Source of the DNA: Micractinium sp. NFX-FRZ
Lineage: Eukaryota > Chlorophyta > Trebouxiophyceae > Chlorellales > Chlorellaceae
Direction of reading: 5' to 3'
DNA: 64,000 bases
NCBI GenBank assembly: GCA_029339195.1
Contig: JAPTJF010000050.1
Coordinates: 1 to 64,000 of the forward strand
The translations under genes were made by a program, and so were the position numbers. Positions 12,819 through 25,144 of this stretch are shown here, piece by piece (within the stretch, counting starts at the first letter, position 1; each line of letters starts with the position of its first letter). The notes under the pieces are model-generated. The model was not told the origin of the DNA, did no database searches, and saw only the letters and a program-made list of their open reading frames with translations.

Positions 12819-15614
12819 TCACTTCTTGTCCTGCAGCCCCTCCGCGCCGTCTGCGCCGCGCAGCGTGCCCAGCTCCTTGGGAGCCTGGGTCCCCACGACC
12901 ATCGACTTGGAGTACTCGCTGCAGAGGGGAGGGACGGCAGGGAGCAGTGCGATGAGGCAACAGGCGGCAGGGCTCAGGCGGGCATGGCACATGGGCGCTA
13001 CTTCTCCCTGCATCAACCGTCCCTGCCCTCCTTGTCCCCTGCCCCATACCCGCCACCCGCTCGCACCCCTCCCGTCTGCCCACCCAATCCACACGTATCC
13101 GCTTCCAAGCACACCACCACCGCCACCACCACGCCGCCACGGCAGCCGCCCACCTCATGTCCTTGCCCCCCTCCTTGGCCTCCTTCTCCAGCTCCCCCTT
13201 GATCCAGCCGTACGTCAGGCGCAGGCCGTCCAGCAGCGAGATGGTGGGCTCCCACCCCAGCTTCTCCAGGATGAGCTTGTTGTCGCTGTTGCGCCCACGC
13301 ACGCCCTCGGGGCCCGGGATGTGCTTGATGCCCTTCTTCATGCCGTCAAAGCCCATCACCATCTCCATCATGCCGTTCATGCTCACCTGCGGGGGGGGGG
13401 TAGGGAGGGTAAATGAGGGTGCAGGAGGGGTGAAAGAGGAGGACAGAGAGGCAGGTCATGCGCACGAGGGGCAGGAAGAGGGGCAGGGCAGGGGCAGGCC
13501 GAGGGAGCGAGCGGGCCGCAAGAGCAGAGGCCACGCAGCCCGTCTGCGCACGCGCCAAAGGCCCCCTCACCCAGCGCACAGCAGTGTGACCTGGCCCCAC
13601 TTGCAGCCGCGCTGCCTCCCTTCCCTTAGTGCCTCCCTCCCTCAGTCAACCCACCATCTCGCAGGAGCCCAGGTTGAGGGGCTGGCGGAAGTCGGACTTG
13701 GTGATGCGCAGGATGCCCTCCACGCAGTCGTCGATGAAGGTGAAGGAGCGCGTCTGCAGGCCGTCGCCCCACATCTCAATCTCGTCCACCGCCGTCAGCG
13801 CCTTGCGGCAGAAGGCAGCCGGCGCCTTCTCGCGGCCGCCCTTCCAGGTGCCGTAGGGGCCTGCGGATGGAGGGGTGCAGCGCGGCGGGAGGATGAGCGG
13901 GTAGGCGGGCCAGAGGTGAGGCAGGCGCTGTGAACCCGGCGCCCCGCACCCTCCACAGCCCTCCGTGCCCTGCACCCACCTGGCTATGGCATCCTCCACC
14001 CTCCTCCACCCAGGACCGCCGCACCAACACCACCACACCTCCTGCGCCAACAAAGCCACCGCCCCCCGTCCATCGCCCGCCCACCCACCGTAGATGTTGT
14101 GGAAGCGCGCGATGCGGCACTGGATGCCAAAGTCCTTGTCGTAGTGCATGCACAGCTCCTCCGTGGCCAGCTTCTCCAGACCATACGCGTCCTGGGGCTG
14201 TGCCGGCCACGCGTCGGCCTCCTTCAGGCCGCCGCCCTCCACCTCCGTCTCCAGCTGCAGGGGGTGGGGGACAGACGGGGGGCCAGATGCAAGGTGAGAA
14301 GCACGGTTGGTTGGGAGGAGCCCAGACGCGGCAGTTGATGCCGTACTCCTGCCTTCATCCCAACGTGCCCACACACATTGCAGACAGAACGACACACACA
14401 GCCTGCCCCCTGTCCCCGCCTGCACATCAATGCAGTCAAAGCTGCGCACAGTGCCCCCACGGCGATGCCAACACCCACCCAGCCACCCACCCTCACCTGC
14501 TTGAACTCTGGGTAGATGCAGGCGGAGGAGGCGTAGAAGAAGCGCTGGATGCCCGCCTGGCGCCCGGCCTCCATCATGTTGAAGCTGCGGGGCGGCGGGA
14601 GGGCGGGAGGGAAGGGATGGTGAGGGCGCGCTGTGAGGGGAGTGGGGGCAGGGCGGAGGCAGGATACCAGGGGGAGGGCATTTTCAGCAGCTGCCATGCA
14701 ATGACCACACCGCACCTGTAGCACCCCACTCCTTGGCCTTCGCCACCTTTGGCCCCGCACCACGCCACGCCACCACATGCATGTACGCCCACCAGCACCC
14801 ACCTGATCATGGTGTTGTTGTACATGATGACCGAGTGGTTGGACTGGATGAACCCCATGCCGCCCATGTCTGCCGCCAGGTTGAACACGTGGTCGCAGCC
14901 CTCCACCACCTTGCGGCAGTTGTCAAACACGCGCAGGTCGACCAGGATGAACTCGTCACAGAACACCTCCTCCTGCAGGGGCGCACAGAGCAGGGGGGAG
15001 GGCAACAGGATGAGGATGCATGCAAGGGCGGCAAGGACCGGCCGGCCACACAACGTGCAGACGTGGCGCATGACTGTCACACAGCGTGCCGCCCCGCCCT
15101 GCCAGTGCTGGCCACATGCTGGTTGCTGCGCCCACTGCCATGCCGCGCAAACACACAATGCACGGCCCAAGGGAAGCCCCGAGAATATTGCGGCTAAGCC
15201 GCCGCCGCTGCCGCCCCACAGATTGCACCCAGCCTGCTCACCGGCATGTGCTCATTGCGCTTCCAGTCTGCAAGCAGCGGTGACACGGAATGAATGAGTG
15301 GCTGGGCGCGGGCAATGCGTGTGACAGGCGGCCGCTGGCGCAATCACTCACCGCAGCCCACGATGTAGTGGCCCTCCGACTTGAGGCGCTTGGACAGATG
15401 GCTGCAGGCGCAACAGTGGGGAGCGATTAGTGCCGGCGGATGGCCCAACGGACCAGCCAATTGTGCGCTCCGCCACAACCCACCTCGCGATGAAGCCGCC
15501 CGCGCCAGTGACGCAGATTTTCAGCTTCTTCTCGGGCCAGTAAGGCTCGAAGGGGTACTTTGCGAGCTTGCTAGAGGCCTGGTAGATTTCGGCAACCTTC
15601 GAGGGGTCCGCCAT
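12819..15614 (-). CDS. GME: GDP-D-mannose 3',5'-epimerase
   Basis: Nine exons on the minus strand: 15614-15484, 15401-15352, 15267-15242, 14972-14803, 14584-14497, 14254-14089, 13860-13655, 13386-13154 and 12918-12819; 389 aa, close to plant GME (about 377). It converts GDP-mannose to GDP-L-galactose and GDP-L-gulose in the cytosol, the step leading to ascorbate and to galactose-containing wall or glycan sugars. It is an extended SDR enzyme: GAGGFIA binds NAD near residues 37-43, C148 lies in SSACIYPE, and Y179-x3-K183 is the YGLEK catalytic pair. RFHNIYGPYGTWKGGREKAPAAF and HIPGPEGVRGRNSDN blocks are diagnostic. The third exon is only 26 nt. A poly(A) signal shared with Rab2 is at 12250-12262. 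Identity is very secure. Confidence 0.95.
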
Positions 15615-15951
15615 GCTGCTGCCGCTCTGTGTGCTGCTGGCCGGGGCGGAGATTGACCGAGAGCGGCGGGGAGGTGAGTGGAGTTGGCTGCGGCAGCGAA
15701 AGAGGCCGATGGCTGCGGGCTGCAGGGGCATATGGCATGCATGCCACGCTGTGTGCTGTGGAGCGCCGCTTGGCTGCAAACTCCCCACGACTGCCCGTCG
15801 TCTTGCTGCTTGTTTCTTTGTCGCACTTTGTAGAGGTTCACACTTGTGAAACAGTGGCGACATACAGAACAGCAGAACACTGGTCACACTCGGCACAAAC
15901 AGGGCGCAGCGGCAGGGCGCGCAACGCGTCGCCAGCCGCGGCGCCTCCGCC
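15615..15951. other. Intergenic region: Pescadillo 3' end / GME promoter
   Basis: The 337 bp must hold both the 3' UTR of the upstream minus-strand gene and the promoter and 5' UTR of the epimerase gene. No exact TGTAA on the coding strand and no clear TATA box were seen. Confidence 0.4.
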
Positions 15952-18900
15952 TCACCGCCGCCCGCCCTTTTTGAGCGCCGCAGCCTTCTCCTCCAGAGCC
16001 GCCACGCGTGCGTCCTTCTCCTTCTTCCGCTTCTGCAGCCCCTGGTACATCTTCTTGGTCTTGCGGGTCATCATAATGTCCTTCATCGCCGCCTCGTCAG
16101 CAGCCAGGTCAGCCTCTGCAGACCGCTTGCGCTTGGCGGGTGCTGCCGTCGCGGGCGCCTCTGCCTCCTCATCCGACTCCATCTCGTCCCCTGCTGCAGC
16201 AGTCGCGCTGCCAGACTTCTGCGCCACAGTAATAGAGGCGCAGGAAAGGGGGCAGTGGAGCGGGAGGGGTGAGAAGAGGTGGGGTGGCAGGCAGATGGGG
16301 TGGGAGGCAGAGTGCCGGGCGCACGTGGGGCGGCACAGTGGTGCGGGCGTGAGAGGGGTGCAGGGGCAGAGTAGGGGGCAGCGCTGGAGCAGGTCACCGC
16401 AGGTCGGATGCACACCCAATGCTGGCTCTGACCCCAGCTGCACGTCACCCGCAACCACAACCACAAACAAACATATGGTTGATTCGTCACACCAGCCCCC
16501 CTGCCCACTGACCTTGAGCTCCTTTGCCAGCTCAGCAGCATACCGCGCCTCCGCCGCTTCCAGCTCCTCCTCCGCCGTCAGCACAGCCGCAACGCCAGCG
16601 CCGTCCCCCTCCGCCTCCTCCCCAACAAACACATCGCCGCCCGCAGCGGCGGCCGCCCGCCGCCGCCGTGCTGCGCGCGCCGCCTCCTGCAGGGCCGCCA
16701 GCTGGCGCCCATACTCTGGCACATACCCCTCCTCATCCGAGTTGACAAAGGGGGAGAGGTGGGGCGGCAGGGGCTTGCCGGGGGCGTAGAGAGAGGGCTT
16801 GGCCAGCAGGCGGAAGTTGGCAGAGTCAAAGACCCACTGAGGCTGCACGTACTCGCGCGACAGGAAGCGGTGACCCTGAGTGGGGCGGTCCACCACCTGT
16901 AGAGGTGGAGGGGTGGGGAAAAAAGGGGTTAGAGAAGGAGGAGTGAGAGGGGATGGAGGCGGGGCAGCGTGCGGGTGCCTGAAGTGCACGCTGGGGGTGA
17001 ACGCTGGGGGCTGCACCCTCGCAGCTGCCGCCCGCCACCCATCACATGGCACCTCCCAGAGCTGCCTGCTGCACGCGCTGGTTGGCTCCAAGCCACTGCA
17101 CTGCACAACACACTTGTCAAGCGCAGGCACCCACCTGGTGCGTGATGCGCTCATCTCCCTCCTGCAGCGGCGTCCCCTCGCCGTCCCACCCCGCCTCGCC
17201 GCCAAACGCGCGGATCACCAGCAGCAGGTGCTCCCGGGGCACCTCGCGCCCCAGGAAGAACACCAGGCCCTGCAGGCAGAGGGAAGACACAACACACGCA
17301 TGCAGCATGTGGGGGTGAGCACAGGGGCAAGTGGTTGGGCAGGCGGGCAGGCAGGCATACAGCACCAGGTCATGCAGCCAGCGGGGGGTTGAAAGTTGGG
17401 GCATAAGGTAGTGCAGCACGACAGTGCAGTTAGGGTATACTCTTAAGCGCGGGATGCTCCTTAGCAGCACTGGCTGCATGCTGGAATGTTGTCTCCTTGC
17501 CACCCATCCGAGCGCACCTTGAAGAGAGCGGCGCACACGGCAGCATCGTCGTCGGCGTCCACGTCAGCGGCGCCTCCCGCCAGCCGCTCCCCATCCTCCT
17601 CCTGCTGCATCTCCTCGTCATCGCTGCTGGCAGCCGCGGCGCCGGCGCCGGCACCCGCCAGATCAGCGTCTGTGGGGTCGGCAGGCGCACCAGCCGCCTC
17701 GTCCTCCTCCTCCTCCTCCTCATCATCACTGCTGCTGGCCTCCTCCTCCTGCCCCTCATCCCCCTCATCCCCAGAGTCAATCTCGAAATCCTCATCCCCC
17801 TCCTCCTCATCCTCCTGCTCCGCCGCCGCCGGCGCTGCTGCTGCAGGGGTGGCGCCGGCCCGCGGCCGCTCTCCCCGGATCTCCTCCTCAAGCTCCTTCA
17901 CCTGTGGGGGCAGGGGCAGAGGCAGGGGCGGAGGACGGAAGTTGGGTGGCCCAGCAGCGCGGAGCAGGGCAGGGTGCGGGCAGGGCAAGGGACATGTGTG
18001 GAACAGCATGCAAGAGGGGGTGGCAGAGTGGCCTGCAGCGCCTGGTGCTGGTAGCCATGCGTGCCTCAGAACCTCAGAAAGGCATCTTCACGCCCACCCG
18101 CGCCCCAGGCGCAGCCACAGCCAGCCACAGCAGCCTCGCACCCACCCAGCCACCCACCTTGTCAGCCAGGCTGCCAATGCGCTGCTCTGCCAGAGGGTTC
18201 ACTGCCCGCTCCTCGCCGCTGCCCGCCTCTGCTGCCGCCGCCACTGCGGGCGGCGCTTTGCCGCCGCCGCCGCCGCCGCCGCTGCCGCCGCTCTGTGCCA
18301 GGTCTTGCATGAGCGCCTCCAGCCCTGCCGCTGCCGCCTCCAGCTTGCCGTCCAGCACCGGGGGGTAGCGCAGGCCTTGGGAATGGTAGAGCTTGAAGTT
18401 GACAAACTGGGGAGGGGAAGAGGCAGGGGATGGGAGGGGACAGGTTGAGAGCAGGGGCGGGGGGATGAAAGGGAGGCGTCTCAAGAGGAGGGGACAAGGC
18501 AAGTTGTGGGAAGCCAGGGCAAGCAGTGCACGCCAAAGAGGGCAGGCATGCCCTGGTCAAGCAGGCCCTCCCTCCCTCCCTCCCTCCCTCCCTCGTGCAA
18601 CCTCCTGCCAGCCAGCCAGCCATCCGCCCACCCACCCCGCACTATTCCCCTCACCTGCAGCAGCGACTGGTAAAACTCCAGGAATGTGAGCATGACCTTG
18701 TAGTCCACATCGGGGGGCAGCACCTGCGCGGGACGCAGAGAGAGGCACCAGGGAATGCTCTGTGAGTGTGCTGTGGAACGAGTTCAGGGCGGGTAGTCGC
18801 GTGTGTGCAAGGTGATGCCCACCGCCAGTGGCGGATCCAGCAACCAGTGCCAGCGCCATGTTCCATGTTGTTAAGAAGAATGTGCTTGGTCCAATCTGAG

Positions 18901-20743
18901 CGGTCTGCCCAACCGCCTGACCCACCCAGGCGCAGGCCACCCACCTGCGAGGTGGCGTGCGGCACCAGCCAGGTCACCGTCTGACCCTGCACCTCGGCCT
19001 GGTAGTAGAAGCTGCGGGGACGGGCGGGGGGGGGAGGAGCTGGCGCTGGTGAGGCACAGGGGAGGGGAAAGAAGCACCGAGGCCAAGACAGATGCGAGGC
19101 AGCCGGAATCGGCAACCCGCAGCAGCACAGTGCTGGCCCGCTGCTCTCTGATATGCATGCACCTCCCACCATGCCATCCCCCTGGGTTCAACACTGGCAG
19201 TGAAGCACCTGGCCCCTTGATCAAGACCCCCTTGACCGTGACGACCCCTCGACGCCCCAGCCCCCAGTCTCACCCTCTCATCAGGACGGCGCACAGCAGC
19301 AGCAGCAGCACGCAAAGGCTATCCTATACTCGAGCTGGCAAACAGCCCCACCCCTGGCCCGGCTCACCCCTTGACGGAGATGAAGGTCTTGCGCAGCGCG
19401 TGGGAGCGCACCACCCAGGCCTGCCACTCGAGCGCCAGCCTGCGCGCCAGCGCCACCACGGGCGCCGGGATGCCGTGCGCCTTCTCCGCGGGCAGCACGG
19501 CAAAGAGGTGCACCATGGTGAGGGGGTCGTCCAGGTCGCGCAGGGCGTCCACAAAGGAGGGGTAGCTGCGGGCAGGTGGGGGGAGGTGGTGGGTGGGTGG
19601 GAAGAAAGATGGACAGAAGGTGGGTCGAGGGGTCAGAAAGGGGGCGCTGGGGTGGGGCCGGCAAGGCGCTGCGGGTGGCACATGCCCACGCCGTCCACGC
19701 GCCTACAGAGCAGGCGCTTCCCTGCACACCGCTCGAGCAGGAGGCGGTGCATGCGGTAGACATGGCGTGCGCATGCAAACAAGACACAGACACACACGGA
19801 AAGAGGCGACCCGACATATGAAAGCCGCTCACCGCTCGCGCACGAGGTGGTCCAGGCGGTATGTTGGCTTGCGCGCCGACAGGCGCGCCGCCAGGTCCTT
19901 GTTCTTCTTGGCCTTGGCGCGCCGCACCTTCTTCTCATACGCCGCCAGCTCCCGCGCCTTCTTCAGCAGCGGCTCGTGCAGCAGGTAGGCAATGTCCTTC
20001 ACATGGTAGTATGTCTTGTTCAGGCCCTGCGGGGGCAGTCATCCAGCGTTTGTCAGGGTCAGGAGTGCGTTTGGGGGGAGCCCCAGAGCGAGTCTTAGCC
20101 GCTTTGCTGCTGCAGGCTGCAAAGGCCTGATATCTCCTTGGGCAGCCGCTGCACGCTGCCCAGCAGCGATCAACAACATACACACAGGGAAGACAAGCTT
20201 CCTTGCTCCACCCACCCACCGCCTGCCCCACCAGCACACCCCGGGTCTGGGCCCCACCTGCGGCTTCTTCTTGGGCTCCCGCGGGTGGATACCCTTGAGG
20301 ATGCAGAGGCGCCGGAACTCAGACAGCTTCAGCTGCAGCTTCTTCAGCGCCTGGTTGCGCGTCAGGTACTGCACCGCATTGCCCGCCTGGCCCTGCGGCG
20401 GAGGAGGATGGACACAGGTGGTGGTTGGGCGGGGCAGCAGGCTGGCGGTGAGGAAGCGCGGCAGTGGCAGTTTGGAAAGAGAGTACAGAGCGGCAAACAC
20501 AGATGTGTAGCCGTGGTGACCAACAGTGTGCACACAGTGCTGCAAACAGGAGGATGCAGCGCATCCACCAGGGGAGATGGACGGCAGTGGCGGCGGCGGC
20601 GGCGGCGGCACCCTGCATCGGCCCTGCAGCATGCATGCATGCTGCGAGGCATGTATTCCGCTCTAAACATTCCCAGGCCCGCACTGGGCTGTTGCGGCGA
20701 CTGCTGCTGGCACCAGCATGCCCACCTTCTTCTTCTTCAGCAT
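15952..20743 (-). CDS. PES: Pescadillo homolog (ribosome biogenesis, BRCT protein)
   Basis: Eleven exons on the minus strand: 20743-20726, 20392-20258, 20026-19833, 19565-19368, 19011-18945, 18723-18655, 18406-18158, 17901-17518, 17269-17135, 16896-16513 and 16218-15952; 699 aa. Pescadillo (Nop7 in yeast) is the core of the PeBoW complex that matures 27S/32S pre-rRNA for the 60S subunit in the nucleolus. The N-terminal Pescadillo domain shows [43 protein letters not shown] and [16 protein letters not shown] domain follows ([13 protein letters not shown] ... [15 protein letters not shown]). Between them, exon 17901-17518 encodes a long Asp/Glu/Ser/Ala acidic tract. The C-terminus is a Lys/Arg-rich coil. 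The first exon is 18 nt, encoding only MLKKKK. Longer than human PES1 (588 aa) because of Ala/Gly/acidic inserts. Confidence 0.93.
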
Positions 20744-21170
20744 GGTGGCCGGTTGCCTCTTCTACTGCTGCTTAATCAAGTATGTTGTCCGAACTTCGCT
20801 CCCACCAACGCCGCTGCGCTGTGCGCCGCCGCCCCTTTGGCGCCTCCTGACTGGTGCCGACACGGGAGCTTCTCCTTCGCTCTTTCACCGTTCCAGTGAC
20901 AGTCGCTCATAGGCAGACCCGCAATTGATTGCCAGCCCCCCGCTTCATTGCTGCACACATGTCGCCAGCTCAGCCTTCCGTGTTTGGCAGAATACGCAGC
21001 CTCATGGCTTGTGCGAGCGCCATATGCAGCAATTGCAACTCCCAGGTCGACTCCAAGGAACGCCCGGAGGTCTTCACTCAGAGACTTGTCGAGGGTCGAG
21101 GATCTGCAATTATATAGCAGCTTTCGAAAATCGCTCTGAGTACCGCCTGCGCGAGCTTTCGGGTGCCGCC
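20744..21170. promoter_or_regulatory. Shared divergent promoter, Pescadillo / 93-aa unknown gene
   Basis: The 427 bp lie between two divergent ATGs. A TATA-like stretch (attatatag, about 21110-21118) lies some 55 bases before the plus-strand ATG. No other element was recognised. Confidence 0.4.
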
Positions 21171-21452
21171 ATGGACGCCCACGGCAAGCCAGTGGCGCCC
21201 CAAAAGCCTCTGGGCCTGGCCATCCCCCTGACGGCGGTGGCGAGCAGCGCCGGCGACGCACCCGACGCCGAGCTGGAGCCCTCTGGTTCTGTCAGCGCCC
21301 GGCGCAGCAGCTGGCGCCGCACCACTGACGATGGGGATGCTCTGGAGCTGGAGTATGCCCGCAAGAAGCTGGGCCTGTGCACTCCAACACCCAGCAGTAA
21401 GAAGAAGGGCCTGCTGGGCTGGCTGGGCGGCAGCAAGGGCAGCTCCTCCTGA
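21171..21452 (+). CDS. Small hypothetical protein, 93 aa
   Basis: This is a single-exon ORF with an excellent start context (gtgccgccATGG) and a stop at 21450-21452. I do not recognise the family. The protein is hydrophilic and probably disordered, with an Arg-Arg-Ser-Ser motif near the middle, a short charged helix (LELEYARKKLGL), and a C-terminal basic-hydrophobic patch KKKGLLGWLGGSKGSSS that could touch a membrane. Evidence for reality is the start context, an upstream TATA-like element, a downstream TGTAA at 21897-21901 and codon use like its neighbours. No signal peptide or catalytic motif is visible. Confidence 0.6.
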   Translation: MDAHGKPVAPQKPLGLAIPLTAVASSAGDAPDAELEPSGSVSARRSSWRRTTDDGDALELEYARKKLGLCTPTPSSKKKGLLGWLGGSKGSSS

Positions 21453-22181
21453 GGCCCCAGCCACCGGCCACAGTGCGGCTTGCACCGCGCTGACCCTGGT
21501 ACCCTCCCTGGGTGCATATTTTGTTCACTGTGCCACCACACTTCCTTGGTTTGCATCATGCCCTCCTCCGCCACATGCCTTACCCCTCCCTTCCCTCACT
21601 CCTCTTCCCTCACTCCTCTTCCCTCACACCCTTCCACCCACTCGCCTCAGCCCATTCAGTCGCTGACTCCCAATTGCATCCGTCCCTCTCCCTCCAAGCT
21701 CCCCACATCCCCACTGCCTCTCCACCCTTTCCTTGACTCTCTGGCCCAATTGCGCCGACACTCCCGACAGCGACAGCAGTGCTTACGTACAGTTTTGCAT
21801 GTACATGTAGTGTGTATCGAGTTCCAATCCAATAAAAAGACCAGTCGAGTATGGCAGCCTGACCGCACCGAGGAAACACCCCACGCAGGGGCATGCTGTA
21901 ATCTGACACCACGAGGCAGGCAGTACAAGGAGCAAGAGAGCAGAACAACAGGAGAGGCGTGGGGCAGGAAGAGCAGAGGTCAACAGAGGAGGGCCATGCA
22001 GGCCGTGGCATGTGCTGCGTGATAGCAGAATTAGGTCAGTGTGCATTCAGGGCATCTTCAGGAGGGGCGTTGGTTGGGTTCCACATTGTGCTGGGTGTGC
22101 AAGGCGTGCCCTGACGCCTCACTCCCCACCGGGCCCAACAGAGCTTGTGAGAACGGTCAACAACTTGTCAACCAGAAGCCC
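21453..22181. other. Convergent 3' region, 93-aa gene / VTE3
   Basis: A pyrimidine-rich tract (21540-21740) with repeated CTCCTTCCCTCA-like units precedes an AT-richer section holding TGTAA at 21897-21901. No exact minus-strand TGTAA for VTE3 was found. No coding region is supported. Confidence 0.5.
21897..21901 (+). terminator. TGTAA poly(A) signal, 93-aa gene
   Basis: TGTAA lies 445 nt after the stop of the plus-strand gene. Assigned by motif and position only. Confidence 0.4.
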
Positions 22182-25144
22182 TCAGAACTTGTCCGCCAGC
22201 GGGCCGCTGCGCGGCCACACAGCGTTCTTGATGAACATGTATACGGGGAGGAGGAAGTACCAGAATCCTGGAGGGGAGGGCGCGGCGGGGGGAGGAGGCC
22301 AGCAGCAGGGTCAGCGTCGGGTTGGGTGGAGGTGACGACGCCTGCCAGAGGTGCACCAGCACCACTGCAAACACCGGCACTTGCACCAGCACCTGCCCGC
22401 CATGATGTGCGCTTGCACAGCACAATTATCAGCACTGAGCACTGTGGATACAGATAGACAAGCTTGGAGGACCCTGCAGCCCCGTGCGCCCCGCCGCTCA
22501 CTCACCGCCCAGGCTGCCCAGCACGACGCGCAGCACAAAGGACAGCGGGTTGGTGTTGATCTGCTCAGACACCTCCGCCTTGGGCCCCAGCTCCAGGGGG
22601 GAGGGCCCCGCTGCCGGCTTGGTGGCGGTGACGGAGCAGCCCATGATGAGGCCGTGACGCCGCACGCCGCGGTACCAGGACGGCCCGATGCGCTTCAGCT
22701 GCACGTCCGTGAACCCGGCATCGGTGAACCACTGCAGGTAATGCATGGGAAGGGAAGGGGGAGGGGGGAAGGAGGTGGGCAGGGCGGGAGGTTGGGTACC
22801 AGGACGGCCCATTCGCTTCAGCTGCACGCCTGTGAACCCGGCGTCTGTGACCCGCTGCAGGGGGTGGGAGGCGGGGGATGGACAGGATGGAGACAGGGGG
22901 CAAGCGGAGCGGCTGGCACGTGGGGAGCTTGCTCACCCACCAGCGTGCCCTTCCCAGCAATCACAGCTTCCCCGGCAGCCCCGGGCACATTCCCACCACA
23001 CCCAAACACATCCAGGGGGCAAGCTTACTCTCACTCAGCCGCCTGCCCTACCCAGCCCCCCAACCCTGCCCCTCACAACCCCCTGGTCGTCGTTCCCCCC
23101 ATCTAACCCCCCGCCCTCAAACACACACCGCATAAACAGACACAGGCACAGGCACGCCCACATCCCCCGACACCCCTACCCACCCACCCACCCGAATGTA
23201 CTCCTCCTCCGTGGGGAAGAGCATCCAGAGGTCTGCCATGGCGCGGGACACGGGATGCGTGGGGTGCACGGGGCCAATCATGCAGGCCACGCCCCCCGGC
23301 TTGATCACGCGGTACGCCTCGCAGATGCCGCGCTGCGGCTCGGGCCAGTACTCTGCTCGGGCGGATGGGGTGGGTGTGTGGGGAGGCAGCTTGGGTGGAA
23401 GCAGATCGGAGGGGTGCGGAGGGGTGTGAGGGGCCCGGGTGGGATGGTGGGCCCAGGGCGCGGCTGAAGAGTGGGGGCAGCAGCAGATGCGGGCGTGTGC
23501 TGCGCAAGGCTATACAGTGCCGCAATCCTGCCGACATCCTGCACAGCCTCAAGACCCCAGGCATTCCGTGCTAGTGCAGCGGCGGTTGAGCAGCGCTGTA
23601 GCAAGGCAGCGCTGAAAGGCGGCGGCAGCGCACCTATGCTGCCTGCAGACACGTAGCGGTCAAAGGTGTCGGCGGCAAATGGCAGGTCCTCGGCATCGCC
23701 CTGCGGGCAGAAAATTCACAGAACGAGGAGGGAAAAGGGAGCAGGTGCGCAGAGGCAGAGGCAGAGGGGATGCTCGGAGACATGATTAGGGTCGGCGAGC
23801 AGCAGGGCAGCAGGGCCAGTCCCCATCCTCGTTTGAGACACCACCCGCTGTCTCTTGCTCTGCCCCTGTGGGTCCCCTGCACACTGGGGGCCCCCGCTGA
23901 TGCCCCCTGCCCCTCACACCGCCCACCCCACCTCCATGATGGTCACCCCCTTAAGGTCCGCCTTTGTGCGTGCCTTGTCCAGCTGCAGGCGGGCAGGCGG
24001 GAAGAGGCAGGGTGCCAGCAAGTGAGCACGTGTGGCTCCGGTTCTTGGGCAGGGCGGCTTCACTCGAAGAATTTTCGGTCGAGCCTAAACCATCAGCACA
24101 GCACAGCAATGCAGACCATGGATGGTCTGCCCCCAGGGTCCTTTCCTCAGCACCCGGAGGGCTGAGGCACCTATTGCCAGGGCTTGGCTCCATGGAGCAG
24201 GCAAGCACCCCACCTGCTGCGGCGACTGGTCGATGAGCGTGATGTTGGTGGTGGGGATGCCGGCCTTCACGACGCCCTGGGTGCAGAAGCCGGTGCCGCC
24301 GCCCACATCCACCACCTGCGGGGGAGGGTGAGGCAGTGCGGTTGGGCAGGGTGTGGAAGTGTCGGAAGCAGGGGATCGCGAGGCAGGTCACTTGCTGAGG
24401 TGCTGTGCTGGGGGCCCAGGCGAGCACGGGCAGACGGGCAGGCACTGGTGCCTCCACCCTCCCTGCCCGGCGTTCCAACGCACCCGCAGTCCTCTCTCTA
24501 CCAGGGCAACACAAACCACTGCGCCCTGCATCGTGCCCACACCCATGCATGCAACCTGTTTCCGTTCATGCAACCTTGTCCCACCCCAAGCGCCCCCAGC
24601 ACATCCACCCTACCTTGAGGTCTGGCGAGTCGAGCTGCGCCACCGACAGCGCGTCCTCACGCATGTCCGTGGTCCAGTGCCCCGGGTTGACGATGTAGTC
24701 ATACACCTGGGACAGGAAGGCATAGAAGGCCTTGGCCTCGTTCTTGTGCTGCAGCAGAGCAGGGCAGGGGAAGGTTCTGGTTTCTAGGAAAGGGGGAGCG
24801 GCACACTGGCGGGTGCTGCGGCGCTGGGGGGTATCGGAGCGTGCACTGCGGGGTGCTGAAGGCGAGGGCGCGCCCTGGTCGCCTTGCATTCTCCAGCCTT
24901 CATCCCAATGGAAACAGTGAAAAAGGGGTCTCAGGGGCACAGCCCTGAATAAAGGGGTGAAACTGCCGCCGCCGCCGCCGCGCACCTGTATAAGGCGGGG
25001 CTTCGACGAGAAGTCGCGGCGGTAGGTCTGCGACGCCCGCACCACCAGACCGGCCCTGTTGCGGCGATCGGCTGTGCTGTTGGTGCGCCTGGCGGGCAGC
25101 ACCGGCCGCCGGGCCGCCAGCTGAGAAGTCTGCGCGGCGAACAT
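22182..25144 (-). CDS. VTE3: MPBQ/MSBQ methyltransferase, chloroplastic (VTE3)
   Basis: Eight exons on the minus strand: 25144-24986, 24748-24614, 24315-24214, 23982-23932, 23700-23634, 23352-23192, 22731-22506 and 22267-22182; 328 aa (plant VTE3 about 338). It methylates 2-methyl-6-phytyl- and 2-methyl-6-solanyl-benzoquinol with SAM at the plastid inner envelope, giving precursors of tocopherol and plastoquinone. Residues 1 to about 45 are rich in Ala, Arg and Ser and look like a plastid transit peptide. SAM-binding motif VVDVGGGTGFCTQGVV starts at residue 99; AEDLPFAADTFDRYVSAGSIEYWPEP and GGVACMIGPVHPTHP are family blocks. The C-terminal FWYFLLPVYMFIKNAVWP is the membrane anchor typical of the family. 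A defective copy of the exon-7 start lies in the preceding intron (22795-22860). Confidence 0.94.
22795..22860 (-). repeat. Duplicated exon edge in VTE3 intron 6
   Basis: This copies 22671-22737, the start of exon 7 with its acceptor, with a small frame-breaking indel and several substitutions. It could act as a decoy acceptor. Confidence 0.85.
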
